DNA from: Sphingobacterium multivorum
GTDB lineage: Bacteria; Bacteroidota; Bacteroidia; Sphingobacteriales; Sphingobacteriaceae
Assembly: GCF_900457465.1 (NCBI RefSeq)
Contig: NZ_UAUU01000009.1
Span: 868,001-932,000, forward strand
Direction: 5' to 3'
DNA: 64,000 nt
Within the stretch, counting starts at the first letter, position 1, and each line of letters opens with the position of its first letter. The position numbers and the translations under genes were made by a program. The notes under the pieces were generated by a model, which was not told the DNA's origin, did not search any database, and saw nothing but the letters and a program-made list of their open reading frames with translations. Positions 30,083 through 39,744 of the stretch are shown one piece after another.

Positions 30083-32011
30083 ATGGCTAGATTAAATTTA
30101 TTGGAAGAAACGCGCTTCGAAAAAGTCCCTGTGAGCGTCTATCCAGATCAAAATTCAGCTTCGAAAAACGTTGCAAATCGTATTGCTGAAATTATTCGTG
30201 CAAAGCAAGAGAAAGGTGAGAAAGCTGTTCTGGGCCTTGCTACTGGTGCCACACCGGTAAAAGTCTATCAAGAATTGATTCGTTTGCATAAAGAAGAAGG
30301 TTTAAGCTTTAAGAACGTGATTACCTTCAATCTTGACGAATACTACCCGATGCAACCTGATGCTGATCAGAGCTATGTGACCTTTATGAACAAAAACTTG
30401 TTCGATCACGTAGATATTGATGCGGCCAATGTAAATATTCCAGATGGTACCTTAGCTCCTGACCAAGTAAATGCATTCTGCGAGGCGTACGAACAGAAGA
30501 TTACGGCAGCTGGAGGTTTAGATATTCAATTATTAGGTATTGGCCGTACCGGCCATATCGGTTTCAATGAGCCAGGTTCTGCACCTAACTCAGGTACACG
30601 TGTGGTAACGTTGGACGATTTAACTCGTCGCGATGCTTCCCGTGCTTTTGGTGGAAAAGAAAATGTACCAACAAAAGCGATTACCATGGGCGTAGGTACA
30701 ATTTTCAAAGCGAGAGAGATCATTTTGATGGCTTGGACCGAAACAAAGGCTGAGATCATTAAAAAAGCAGTTGAAGGTGAAATCTCCTCAGAGATTCCTG
30801 CAACTTATCTACAATTATCGGATAACGTTGAATTTATTCTTGATGAAGCTGCAGCTTCATTGTTGACACGTTTTGATCTTCCTTGGTTGGCAGAAGATGT
30901 TACTTGGACGCCTTCGTTAATTAAAAAAGCAGTTGTTTGGTTAGCTTTAGAGATCAAAAAACCAATCCTGAAACTTACCGACGAGGATTATAATGCACAC
31001 GGAATGGCGAAGTTGGTTACAGAAACCGGTCCGGCATATAATATCAACATCCGTATATTCAACGAACTTCAACATACGATCACGGGATGGCCGGGAGGTA
31101 AACCCAATGTTGACGATTCACAACGTCCTGAGCGTGCCAATCCAGCGAAGAAAAATGTGATTGTATTTTCGCCGCACCCTGATGATGATGTGATTTCGAT
31201 GGGAGGTACATTTATTCGTCTGGCAGACCAAGGACACAATGTCCATGTTGCTTATCAAACTTGTGGTAATACAGCTGTTTGGGATGATGATGTGGTACGT
31301 TATCTGGAGTTTGCTGAAGATTTAGCAAAACAAATAGGGGCAGAGGCGGAAGCTTCTCAGATCGGTCGAATTTATGATGAGGAAAGAGCAATTTTTGCGA
31401 CAAAAAAACCAAATCAGATCGATACTGAACTTGTCCGTAAAATCAAAGCATTGATCCGTAAGGGTGAGGCGATCGCAGGAGCTCGTTTGGTTGGTTTGCC
31501 AGATGAAAATATCCATTTCCAGGATCTGCCTTTCTATGATAGACAAAAGTTTTCAAAAAATGTATCTTTTGAAGATGATATTCAACAAACAATGGAATTG
31601 TTGCGTCAGGTAAAACCACATCAGGTATTTGCTGCAGGTGACTTTGCTGACCCACACGGTACGCATAAAGTATGTTTCGATATCTTGTTTGAAGCATTGA
31701 GCAGATTGAGCAAAACAGATGAATGGACCAAAGATTGTTGGTTATGGTTATACAGAGGTGCATGGCATGAATACCCAATCCACGAGATCCAAATGGCCGT
31801 TCCATTATCTCCACAAGAAGTTTATCGCAAACGTTTAGCGATCTTCAAACACCAATCTCAAAAAGATTTACCTGTATTCCCTGGAGATGATCCGCGTGAA
31901 TTCTGGGTACGTGCTGAAGACCGTACAAGCGAAACCGCAGCTTTATATGACCAATTAGGTCTTGCAAATTATGAAGCTATTGAAGCGTTCGTAAGATGGA
32001 AATTTGACTAA
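30083..32011 (+). CDS. nagB: Glucosamine-6-phosphate deaminase fused to a PIG-L-type deacetylase domain
   Basis: A 642-residue fusion. Residues 15-275 are a NagB isomerase/deaminase: LGLATGATPVKVYQEL, FNLDEYYPM (catalytic Asp), GIGRTGHIGFNEPGS (His-Glu pair). Residues about 370-640 are a LmbE/PIG-L domain: VFSPHPDDDVISMGG is the zinc site (HPDDD) and DPHGTHKV a later ligand loop. NagB turns glucosamine-6-P into fructose-6-P and ammonia; PIG-L proteins deacetylate N-acetylglucosaminyl compounds. One chain could thus deacetylate and then deaminate, but the second domain's substrate is unproven. The fusion is widespread in Bacteroidota. A GH20 hexosaminidase lies nearby. Confidence 0.93.
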   Translation: MARLNLLEETRFEKVPVSVYPDQNSASKNVANRIAEIIRAKQEKGEKAVLGLATGATPVKVYQELIRLHKEEGLSFKNVITFNLDEYYPMQPDADQSYVTFMNKNLFDHVDIDAANVNIPDGTLAPDQVNAFCEAYEQKITAAGGLDIQLLGIGRTGHIGFNEPGSAPNSGTRVVTLDDLTRRDASRAFGGKENVPTKAITMGVGTIFKAREIILMAWTETKAEIIKKAVEGEISSEIPATYLQLSDNVEFILDEAAASLLTRFDLPWLAEDVTWTPSLIKKAVVWLALEIKKPILKLTDEDYNAHGMAKLVTETGPAYNINIRIFNELQHTITGWPGGKPNVDDSQRPERANPAKKNVIVFSPHPDDDVISMGGTFIRLADQGHNVHVAYQTCGNTAVWDDDVVRYLEFAEDLAKQIGAEAEASQIGRIYDEERAIFATKKPNQIDTELVRKIKALIRKGEAIAGARLVGLPDENIHFQDLPFYDRQKFSKNVSFEDDIQQTMELLRQVKPHQVFAAGDFADPHGTHKVCFDILFEALSRLSKTDEWTKDCWLWLYRGAWHEYPIHEIQMAVPLSPQEVYRKRLAIFKHQSQKDLPVFPGDDPREFWVRAEDRTSETAALYDQLGLANYEAIEAFVRWKFD

Positions 32012-32049
32012 AATAACTATCTGACTATATAATAACTGTCTGACGACAT

Positions 32050-32087
32050 AAAAAAGTCCTGAGCCTGAGGTGGTTCAGGACTTTTTT
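32050..32087 (+). terminator. Rho-independent terminator of the nagB fusion gene
   Basis: The hairpin AAAAAGTCCTGA / TCAGGACTTTTTT follows 40 bases after the stop codon. Confidence 0.9.
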
Positions 32088-32097
32088 GTTTTTAATC

Positions 32098-32143
32098 ATT
32101 CTAAATAGGTTATTTTTTATACCTTTGCGCTATTATTTAGAAT
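32098..32143 (+). promoter_or_regulatory. Promoter and perfect 10-bp inverted repeat upstream of the TonB receptor
   Basis: ATTCTAAATA (32098-32107) and TATTTAGAAT (32134-32143) are exact reverse complements. Between them lies the -7 element TACCTTTG (32120-32127). The arrangement suggests an operator, perhaps iron-responsive given the gene downstream; the regulator is not known. Confidence 0.6.
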
Positions 32144-32172
32144 AATTAAAAATAATTACCAAAATTATTAAC

Positions 32173-34662
32173 ATGGACAAACACTTACGAGCTCTCGCTT
32201 CTACATTTTTAATCGGAGGTGCAGTATATGGTCAAACCTCGGGAATCGTCAAAGGTAAAGTCGTCGATACACAAAATAATCCTTTAAGTTCAGTAACCGT
32301 TTCAATCGGAGATAAAAAGGTCCGTACAGACCATAGAGGTCATTTTAGACTACATGGCATCGACCAAAATACGGTCATTAAATTCACTTATATGGGCTAC
32401 CAAACAACCGTTATTGATTATGTTTTTAGCACGAAGAGCCCTGAAGTGATTATTGATCCAATTATCCTGGTGAGCAATGAGCAGGCGATTGATGAGGTGG
32501 AAGTGTTTGGTGAACGCAACAAAAAGCCAAAAGGCTTGGAAATGATTACACGTATGCCATTAAAACCTTCGGATCAAATTCAGAGTATTTCTGTCATCTC
32601 CAATAAGGTCATTCAAGATCAGGGTATTCTTACGTTGACGGATGCTGTAAGAAATATTCCGGGTGTAACCTTGTTCGGTTCTTATGGCGGTGTTAAAGAA
32701 TCTTTGTCAACACGTGGTTTCAGAGGGGTACCTGTCTTGAAGAACGGTGTGCGGATGGACTCTCAATTTCAGACTGCATCTGGAGTCGTTGATATGCAAG
32801 GTGTGGAGTCTATTCAGATGATTAAAGGGTCTGCTGCGGTTACGCAGGGTGTTATTACGGATATCGGTAATGCAGGAGGGGTAATTAATGTGGTCACTAA
32901 AACCCCTAATTTCACGAATTCTGGAGAGATTGGTGTCCGTGCAGGAAGCTGGGGGCAATTCCGCCCAACCTTTGATTTCCAAACGGTACTAGATAAGAAA
33001 GAGACCGTTGCTTTTCGAATGGATGGCGCTTATGAACGTAGTGATAGCTACCGCAAAAGTGTATCCTCCAACCGTGTTTATCTAAATCCATCCTTAGCTT
33101 GGAAACCAACGGATAAGACGACAGTTACTTTGGAGGGTGATTATTTTAATGATAATCGTACGCCCGTTAATTCCGCAGTCAATTTAAATCCTTCGCAAGG
33201 GGTGAATGCGCTATATGTTATCCCGAACAATAAGTTTTTGGGCTTCAATTCCGATAATAATAATACAGAGATGAAGAGCTTTATGGCCCAGATCAATCAT
33301 GAATTGACCGATCGCTGGAGCATCAGAGCTTCTATTGCAACGTCCTCTTATCAGGTTGATAACCAGTCATCTTCTTCCACATTGATTAAAGACGATGCAA
33401 AACAATATAATACATTCTCGCGCTCAATGAGCAAAAGCCTGCGCGATGACAAGAATAAAACTTTTCAGTTTGACTTGATCGGAAAAGATCTTTATACGGG
33501 TAAAGTAAAACATTTGGTTCAGGCAGGGGTGGACTATCGTATTGCTGATGCGACAACAACTTCTTTTGCCGGAAAATTAAGTCCACTGGAGAAAAATGTT
33601 CTTTTGAAAAAAGCCGATCAAAATAGCAATGTAATTGATATTATTGATATCCATGGTGATTGGGTGAATGATCTTTCGGAAGTGGTATACGTCGATTCGT
33701 TGGGTAACCAGCGGAAAGGAAAGCAAATTGTCTATACAGCAGGAACTCCTGTACGGAGTTATTATTCTTCTATAGGATTTATGGGGCAAGACGTTATTGA
33801 ATTTAATAAATACATTAAGGCTGTATTAGGTTTACGTTATTCCGAAATTACAACAAAAGATTTCACATCAAACGGTAATAAAAGGGAGTCTGCATGGAAT
33901 CCAATGGCGGGGGTGATTGTTACGCCATTTGAGAATTTTAATGTATTTGGGTCTTATACAAACTCAACGAATTTAAGGAATGCTGCAAATCCATTAACCG
34001 ATGGTACAGCAGCAGGTGCTTCTAAAACCGAACAATTTGAAGGGGGGATTAAATCCGATTGGCTGAATAATCGGTTACGTTTCAATTTAACCTATTTCCA
34101 TATTTATACCTCTAACTTGACCAACGCTGAGTATACACCGGGCACTAATGTTGCTACAGGATTATACTTTAAGGCAGGGGATCTGGTACGCGATGGTATT
34201 GAGGCTGAGTTGAACGGTCGTGTATTGGAAAATTTGACTGTGATGTTTGGTTATGCCTATTTAGATGCGCGATATAAAAATTCACCTTCCTATATGGATG
34301 GATCGGCACCGATGAATGCGCCAAAACATACGGCAAATGCATGGATACAATATGTATTTAATCAAGGAGCTCTTCGGAACCTGAGTTTAAGTGCGGGTGT
34401 TTATTATGTTGGAGACCGACCTGTCAATGAATATAGCTTAACACCAAATGGACATGGTGAATATTATGGTACAGAACCTTTCAATATGCCAGCATATACC
34501 ACATTAAATGCACAGGTGGGATACAAATGGCGCAAATTTGATGCGAAAGTCTTTGTAAATAATATCACCAATGAGATTGGATTGAATTCATACTTCCGAG
34601 GTGGTTTTATTAATCAGATCGATCCAAGAAATGCTGCTGTTGCATTGAGTTATAAGTTTTAA
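32173..34662 (+). CDS. TonB-dependent receptor, siderophore type
   Basis: An 829-residue outer-membrane receptor. A short signal (LASTFLIGGAVYGQ) is followed by a carboxypeptidase-like domain (GIVKGKVVDTQNNPLSSVTV), a plug (QSISVISNKVIQDQGILTLT, then IPGVTLFGSYGGVKESLSTR and VESIQMIKGSAAVTQG) and a barrel with a terminal aromatic residue (VALSYKF). The plug spelling (ITRMPLKPSDQIQSISVIS) is that of ferric-siderophore receptors of the FhuE/FecA kind. It imports a chelated metal using TonB energy. The upstream inverted repeat around the promoter fits regulation by metal supply. No siderophore synthesis genes are adjacent. Confidence 0.88.
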   Translation: MDKHLRALASTFLIGGAVYGQTSGIVKGKVVDTQNNPLSSVTVSIGDKKVRTDHRGHFRLHGIDQNTVIKFTYMGYQTTVIDYVFSTKSPEVIIDPIILVSNEQAIDEVEVFGERNKKPKGLEMITRMPLKPSDQIQSISVISNKVIQDQGILTLTDAVRNIPGVTLFGSYGGVKESLSTRGFRGVPVLKNGVRMDSQFQTASGVVDMQGVESIQMIKGSAAVTQGVITDIGNAGGVINVVTKTPNFTNSGEIGVRAGSWGQFRPTFDFQTVLDKKETVAFRMDGAYERSDSYRKSVSSNRVYLNPSLAWKPTDKTTVTLEGDYFNDNRTPVNSAVNLNPSQGVNALYVIPNNKFLGFNSDNNNTEMKSFMAQINHELTDRWSIRASIATSSYQVDNQSSSSTLIKDDAKQYNTFSRSMSKSLRDDKNKTFQFDLIGKDLYTGKVKHLVQAGVDYRIADATTTSFAGKLSPLEKNVLLKKADQNSNVIDIIDIHGDWVNDLSEVVYVDSLGNQRKGKQIVYTAGTPVRSYYSSIGFMGQDVIEFNKYIKAVLGLRYSEITTKDFTSNGNKRESAWNPMAGVIVTPFENFNVFGSYTNSTNLRNAANPLTDGTAAGASKTEQFEGGIKSDWLNNRLRFNLTYFHIYTSNLTNAEYTPGTNVATGLYFKAGDLVRDGIEAELNGRVLENLTVMFGYAYLDARYKNSPSYMDGSAPMNAPKHTANAWIQYVFNQGALRNLSLSAGVYYVGDRPVNEYSLTPNGHGEYYGTEPFNMPAYTTLNAQVGYKWRKFDAKVFVNNITNEIGLNSYFRGGFINQIDPRNAAVALSYKF

Positions 34663-34687
34663 GGATACAATATCGATATAAAATAGA

Positions 34688-34723
34688 AGGGCTGTCCAAA
34701 GAAGTTTGGACAGCCCTATTTTT
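34688..34723 (+). terminator. Rho-independent terminator of the TonB receptor gene
   Basis: The 13-bp perfect stem AGGGCTGTCCAAA / TTTGGACAGCCCT with a GAAG loop is followed by a T tract. Confidence 0.93.
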
Positions 34724-34938
34724 TTCTGAACGTGTCTGATCTTATTGGCCAGAAAGAACCTTCTGTCGCTTTCATCGCTGTTGGTGTCTTGCGAAGTCAT
34801 GAAGGTTTTATTCTATTTTGCCTTTATCAGCTTAAGTGCCAGTTCAAACAGCCGATTTTTGAAGTGACTGATGTTATTTTAGGCCGCTTTTTTTTATTGT
34901 CAATGCCAATAGCGTTTATCATTTTGCGGACCAATGAA

Positions 34939-37455
34939 TTAATAGCTGATTACATCACCTGATCGTCCTTTCGCATCAAATACTTTAAATAAGTATTTCT
35001 TTCCAGTCTGAAATGGTATCGGACCGTTCACTATTTTGGATTTCAAAGTTGGCGTAGTGCTGTTGTCGCTGTAATAGACTTTGAAACCAGGATAATCGGT
35101 ATTGATAAGGAGTTGGCTACCCTCTTTCTTGATTCCAATTTTAGGAAGTCGATAGGTATAGCCTCCATTTATCCTATCCAGTTTTCTCAATTCATCCTCA
35201 CCTAATTTTTTGATAAAGGAGGTATACGATTTACGATAAGTGGCCTCGTCAAAAGAATTTCCTTTTTCCCAGGTTTGTTCGGGTGCCCACGCGCGATCAG
35301 CAATTCCTATTAAACGTGGAAATATCATTTCCTCAAGACGCTGGTCAGTAGATACCTTTTCTGCCCATAAGGCGCCTTTGATACCGAGGAGGTTTTTCTT
35401 CCCTTCCGCTGTAAGCTGTTCTTTATTGGTGTATGCCTCAGGTCTAAGATCTTTTCCGGTGTCATCTTTGCGCAGATTGATGAAGAAATTTTCAGGAGAA
35501 AACGAATAAGTTCTATTCAGATTAACCGTACCGACCCAACTGTGTCCTGGATCAGCAAAATCACGGTCCCAAGACATATCCAGGTAGTTGTTTGCAGCAC
35601 TCGTATAAACAACTTTATATCCTGCATTTGCCAATCGATAAGCGAGGTCTTCCTGTCCCTGGCCAGGGAGATTGTTCCATACGTTCAAATAGATGCCGGA
35701 TTTTCCTAGATCGGCATTGACAACCATGCCTTTTCCTTTATTGCGCATACCCATTTCTTCCCATCCAGACATCGTTAACCCTTTTCCTTGAACAAGGGTA
35801 TTAATTTTGGTAATATACAGCGGCCATACGTCGAGTACATTGGCGATATTATTTTCCTTCATAAAGGCCAATACCTTTGGCGATTTTTCCCAAACACCAC
35901 TTGGCGTTTCGTCGCCGCCCAGATCGATAATTTTCAACGGAACTCCAGCTTGATCATGCATCGCTTTGATTTCATCGATCACTTTGCTCAGGAAGTGATA
36001 GGTTGACGGTAGGGCAGGGTTCATGACATTGTCATTCCAGTTTTGTGCAGAATTATAAACAGATTTGTCCTCTGCATCGTCAAGCAGGAATTCCTCCGCC
36101 TTTTGTTTATCACCAAGTTTTGAGTAATGTGCAAAACGCGCGCGCATCGCTTTGATCGCTGCGCGGGCATGACCAGGAGTTTCTACCTCGGGTATGACGT
36201 CTATATGTCTTGCCTGAGCATATTTTAAAATTTCTATATAGTCAGCAACACTGTAGAATTGATGCGGCTTAGCGGTAGCGCCAGATCCATAAGCAGACTG
36301 TATTGCCTTTCCATCTTCAAAATTGGCCGAACGGTTGGCTCCGATAGCCGTTAATTCGGGTAGGGCCGGAATTTCCAATCGCCAACCTTCGTCGTCAATG
36401 AAGTGGAAATGGAACTTGTTCAACTTGTAGGAAGCCATGAGATCCAATATTCTTAAAACCTCGGCTTTGCTATGGAAATTACGGGCAGCATCCAGCATAA
36501 ATCCACGGTAGCTATAGCGCGGGCTATCCTCAATGTTACCCAATGGTAATGTGATCGATTTTGCGGCTTTATTCCATTGGCTGTGATTGATCAACGATTT
36601 TAACGACTGTATGGCATAAAATGCACCAGCTTTATCTGATGCTTCTATTCGCACACCTTTCGCACCAATCGTCAAGTGATAGGATTCGGGCTTTAAGTTG
36701 TTTGCTTTGACAATTTCAATGCCGCCTTGTGGACTGGATGAAGCTGCTAGCTTAACGCCTGAATAGCCGTTCAGGAAGTCTGTCAGAAAGCCTCCTTCGC
36801 TAGCAAATTCATGGTCAACAAACAGTTTTGTACCTGTCGATAAGTTGAATTTTTCGTTATTATTGATGCTGATATTGCTTGGTAAAGGGATGATATACTG
36901 TGCTGCTATACCGTCTACCAGCTTATTTTGATCGTATTTATAAGCAAAGTAAGCTGTTTTTTCAGCGTCCGACTGGGGAGCAATTTTAACCGCAGCATAA
37001 TCCGAAATATTTGTTGCAAGCCCAGTCTTATTATTTTTTAGGTATAGACCAATTGGTCCATCCGTATAATTGACCAGTCCAGTCGTGATAAAATCGATGT
37101 GGACTGTATCTTGCGCATTTAATAAAAAGTTATTTTTCTTAAAGCTAACCTGAAAGAGATCTCCGTTTCGGTGGTCTATCGCAAAACGTTTGTCGACCTT
37201 ATCGGGATCAATAGAGCGAATAAAATTAAACCAGATGCTCCAGTCGTTGAGTTGAACAGCACTTTTCCCCTTGTTTTTTAAAATTAGGGTGGATACCGGA
37301 TTTTTACGGATATTCTGTCCGTCTTTGACCTTCCAGGTGAGTTGCAGTTGATCTGCGATAGCGCTCGATTTCTGGCCATAGGCTTCCTGACTTAATAAAG
37401 CCAAGCCTAGTCCGGCATAGAGTAGCGGTTTTTTGATTTTTTTAAAATTAGTCAT
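34939..37455 (-). CDS. Beta-N-acetylhexosaminidase, GH20 chitobiase type
   Basis: An 838-residue exported enzyme. A signal peptide (LLYAGLGLALLSQEAYG) is followed by a CHB_HEX carbohydrate-binding domain (LQLTWKVKDGQNIRKNPVST; about 30-180), a GH20b domain, and the TIM barrel from YSYRGFMLDAARNFHS to AWAPEQTW. The catalytic D-E pair is in IIDLGGDETPSGVW. A chitobiase C-terminal domain ends the protein. It removes terminal beta-GlcNAc from chitobiose-type oligomers in the periplasm or at the surface. With the NagB-PIG-L fusion at 30 kb it suggests GlcNAc scavenging, although the two are separate transcription units. Frame intact. Confidence 0.94.
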   Translation of the reverse strand: MTNFKKIKKPLLYAGLGLALLSQEAYGQKSSAIADQLQLTWKVKDGQNIRKNPVSTLILKNKGKSAVQLNDWSIWFNFIRSIDPDKVDKRFAIDHRNGDLFQVSFKKNNFLLNAQDTVHIDFITTGLVNYTDGPIGLYLKNNKTGLATNISDYAAVKIAPQSDAEKTAYFAYKYDQNKLVDGIAAQYIIPLPSNISINNNEKFNLSTGTKLFVDHEFASEGGFLTDFLNGYSGVKLAASSSPQGGIEIVKANNLKPESYHLTIGAKGVRIEASDKAGAFYAIQSLKSLINHSQWNKAAKSITLPLGNIEDSPRYSYRGFMLDAARNFHSKAEVLRILDLMASYKLNKFHFHFIDDEGWRLEIPALPELTAIGANRSANFEDGKAIQSAYGSGATAKPHQFYSVADYIEILKYAQARHIDVIPEVETPGHARAAIKAMRARFAHYSKLGDKQKAEEFLLDDAEDKSVYNSAQNWNDNVMNPALPSTYHFLSKVIDEIKAMHDQAGVPLKIIDLGGDETPSGVWEKSPKVLAFMKENNIANVLDVWPLYITKINTLVQGKGLTMSGWEEMGMRNKGKGMVVNADLGKSGIYLNVWNNLPGQGQEDLAYRLANAGYKVVYTSAANNYLDMSWDRDFADPGHSWVGTVNLNRTYSFSPENFFINLRKDDTGKDLRPEAYTNKEQLTAEGKKNLLGIKGALWAEKVSTDQRLEEMIFPRLIGIADRAWAPEQTWEKGNSFDEATYRKSYTSFIKKLGEDELRKLDRINGGYTYRLPKIGIKKEGSQLLINTDYPGFKVYYSDNSTTPTLKSKIVNGPIPFQTGKKYLFKVFDAKGRSGDVISY

Positions 37456-37546
37456 GTTGGTTACTTTTTCAATGACTCTAAATATAGCTATTCTAGAGGG
37501 TTTTATGATCTATTTCAAAAAAAATGAATAAAAAAAAGATAAAAAT

Positions 37547-37577
37547 TTTGACACATTTATAAATATTTCTATATTTG
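37547..37577 (+). promoter_or_regulatory. Promoter of tRNA-Glu (copy 2)
   Basis: TTTG (37547-37550) and TATATTTG (37570-37577) are 19 bases apart, the same arrangement as for copy 1 although the rest of the upstream sequence differs. Confidence 0.75.
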
Positions 37578-37595
37578 CACACCGAAACAGAAAAC

Positions 37596-37667
37596 GGCCC
37601 GTTCGTCTAGGGGTTAGGACGCAAGATTTTCATTCTTGAAACAGGGGTTCGATTCCCCTACGGGCTA
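37596..37667 (+). tRNA. tRNA-Glu (anticodon TTC), second identical copy; probable integration target
   Basis: It is base-for-base identical to 9286-9357 over all 72 bases. The recombinase gene begins 248 bases downstream, which makes this tRNA the likely left boundary of an integrated element. No second copy of its 3' end occurs to the right within the window. Confidence 0.97.
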
Positions 37668-37690
37668 CACGTCTAAAAGTCAAAACATAC

Positions 37691-37726
37691 AAAAGCCTGC
37701 AAATTAAACGTTTGCAGGCTTTTTTG
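37691..37726 (+). terminator. Rho-independent terminator after tRNA-Glu copy 2
   Basis: The stem AAAAGCCTGCAAA / TTTGCAGGCTTTT is followed by more T bases. It resembles the copy 1 terminator in its CTGCAAA core. Confidence 0.9.
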
Positions 37727-37885
37727 TTTTTCAGTATCTACAAAACTTACACGAATTCCCAATAAAAAAGTGAGTCATTCAGTGAGTCATTTTCTCCGAC
37801 ATGGTTACTCACTGAAACATATTTAATATTTTGATTATCAGCTTATTCAAATATTAAACATCTTGATCCGTTTTAGTTGCAAGGC

Positions 37886-37893
37886 TAATTTTG
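37886..37893 (+). promoter_or_regulatory. -7 promoter element TAATTTTG of the integrase gene
   Basis: TAATTTTG matches TAnnTTTG, 21 bases before the chosen ATG at 37915. It overlaps the alternative start at 37891, which argues against that start. Confidence 0.5.
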
Positions 37894-37914
37894 TTTCACT
37901 TAAATGATGTTATC

Positions 37915-39210
37915 ATGAGTACAAATTATTCCTTACTCTTCTATTTGAAGAAACCCCAAAATTATGTTAGCGGTCCTAGGCCGATCTACATGCGGATTAC
38001 TGTAGAAGGTATCCCAAAAGAAGTTTCCACAGGACGGGAATGCGATCCGTCGAGATGGAACTCCAAAGCTAATCGTATGAAAGGTACTATCGAAGCTGTC
38101 AAGACTCTAAACTCTTACCTTGACACTCTCGTCAGCAAAGTAAGTGCGATCCATACCGCTATGACAGCTGCAGCGGAGGAAATTACAGCAGAATCCATCA
38201 AGTTGAGGTATCAAGGAAAGGATATCAAACGAAAGCAATTTCTTGATGTTTTTAGAGAACATAATATGCAGATGGAAACACTTCTGGGAAATGGATTCAA
38301 ACCCAATACACTCAAAGGGTATAAAACCTCGCTTTCACATATTGAAGGGTATTTAGAGAAAGAATTTAGACTAGCAGATATCGACACAAGGAAGATTGAC
38401 CATGCTTTTGTCACAGGGTATGAATTCTTTTTGCGTGCCGCTATGGGCTGTTCAGCCGTGTCGGCAGCAAAATATATGAAGCATTTGCGAAAGATTATCA
38501 AGATCTGCATTGCGCATAGATGGATAACGGACGATCCATTTACTTTTTATAAGATCAAGGCGAAAGCTAAAGAAAAGGAGTTTCTGACGGATGCAGAACT
38601 TCGGAGGATAGAGGGGAAATTATTCAAGATACCGCGTCTAGCGCATGTGCGTGATATTTTTGTCTTCTGTTGCTATACCGGTCTGTCTTATGCCGATGTA
38701 AAGAAATTAAAATGGGCCGATATTGCTGAGGGAGTGGATGGAAAGCTCTGGATATTCACTAGCAGGGAGAAAACTGAAACTTCATCGAATATTCCATTGC
38801 TTCCCAAGGCGCTTGAAATCATTGAAAAATATCGAGACTATCCACCATGCGTGGCAAAAAATATTGTACTACCTGTTCTGAGTAATCAAAAAATGAACAG
38901 TTATCTTAAGGAAATAGCTGATCTGTGCGAAATCTCCAAAGAACTGACCTTTCACAAGTCTCGCCATACGTTCGCTACGTCTGTGACGCTTGCCAATAGT
39001 GTTCCAATAGAAACCGTTTCAAAGATGCTTGGACATACGGATATTAAGACCACACAGCATTATGCGAAACTTTTGGATAATAGAGTTGCTGTGGATATGG
39101 ATAAACTGGAGAGAAAGATTGAGAATAAAATAGAGCAATTTAAAAAGGCTAGAATAGCAGACCTATGTACTCCTCAAGCTTTTGTCTTTTTAAGAACAGA
39201 TCATTGTTGA
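37915..39210 (+). CDS. Tyrosine recombinase (integrase) of a Bacteroidota mobile element
   Basis: A 431-residue protein. The N-terminal arm-binding domain (LLFYLKKPQNYVSGPRPIYM) and SAM-like core domain (about 100-200) precede the catalytic domain. FCCYTGLSYADVKKLKW is the first box (the usual Arg is absent, as in many Bacteroidota integrases), then LTFHKSRHTFATSV (HxxR), LGHTDIKTTQHYAKLLD (His and the Tyr nucleophile). It joins attachment sites by site-specific recombination. Its position next to the tRNA-Glu suggests it placed the island that follows, with the tRNA as target. Confidence 0.93.
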   Translation: MSTNYSLLFYLKKPQNYVSGPRPIYMRITVEGIPKEVSTGRECDPSRWNSKANRMKGTIEAVKTLNSYLDTLVSKVSAIHTAMTAAAEEITAESIKLRYQGKDIKRKQFLDVFREHNMQMETLLGNGFKPNTLKGYKTSLSHIEGYLEKEFRLADIDTRKIDHAFVTGYEFFLRAAMGCSAVSAAKYMKHLRKIIKICIAHRWITDDPFTFYKIKAKAKEKEFLTDAELRRIEGKLFKIPRLAHVRDIFVFCCYTGLSYADVKKLKWADIAEGVDGKLWIFTSREKTETSSNIPLLPKALEIIEKYRDYPPCVAKNIVLPVLSNQKMNSYLKEIADLCEISKELTFHKSRHTFATSVTLANSVPIETVSKMLGHTDIKTTQHYAKLLDNRVAVDMDKLERKIENKIEQFKKARIADLCTPQAFVFLRTDHC

Positions 39211-39306
39211 TCGGACCATTGCTTAAATTTTACTGGAAGCAATATCTAAGACATTGCTTCCTTGCTTTGGCGACTAATAAATCGAAAATCAGCCATAAAT
39301 ATGTTT

Positions 39307-39744
39307 CTACAAGTATATCTGCTTGTCAGTCAATTCTTGGAGAAAACTGTCCGCTTTATCGACCAGTTCACTATATAGCTGTGTGTTTTCTAGCACATGA
39401 TGGATCTTTATATCATACCGGTCACTCTGATCGACAGAATACTTTATGCCTACTTTCTTTAAGAACCACTCTACACGATTAAGCTCTGCATAAGAAGGAT
39501 CTCTTTCCAACTTATAATATAAAGTGATGTTTGTTTTCCGCAATTTACCATTCTTTGACCATAGCAGATAACGATTGTTCCTGTCATTGATATATCCAAT
39601 TATTGCATCTCCTTTAAAATCAAGCGATCTGGTGAAATAATTTTCTTCTTCGATTTGGTTAAAAATAGTCTTTGTCAGTTTTTTGTTTCCGATGGACATT
39701 TGATTTATAGTAATATTAAGTGGGTGGAGTATAAATTCTGACAT
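39307..39744 (-). CDS. Hypothetical protein
   Basis: A 145-residue open frame on the strand opposite to the integrase. Composition is protein-like (mixed charged and aromatic residues, for example NITLYYKLERDPSYAELNRV) and there is no signal peptide or membrane segment. No family recognised. It lies between the integrase and the defence operon, where accessory genes are usual. No clear promoter. Confidence 0.5.
   Translation of the reverse strand: MSEFILHPLNITINQMSIGNKKLTKTIFNQIEEENYFTRSLDFKGDAIIGYINDRNNRYLLWSKNGKLRKTNITLYYKLERDPSYAELNRVEWFLKKVGIKYSVDQSDRYDIKIHHVLENTQLYSELVDKADSFLQELTDKQIYL

Noticed and set aside
34732..34962. 76-codon plus-strand frame between the TonB receptor and the hexosaminidase
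   Set aside because: It starts just after the terminator, overlaps the hexosaminidase 3' end and has no recognisable content.
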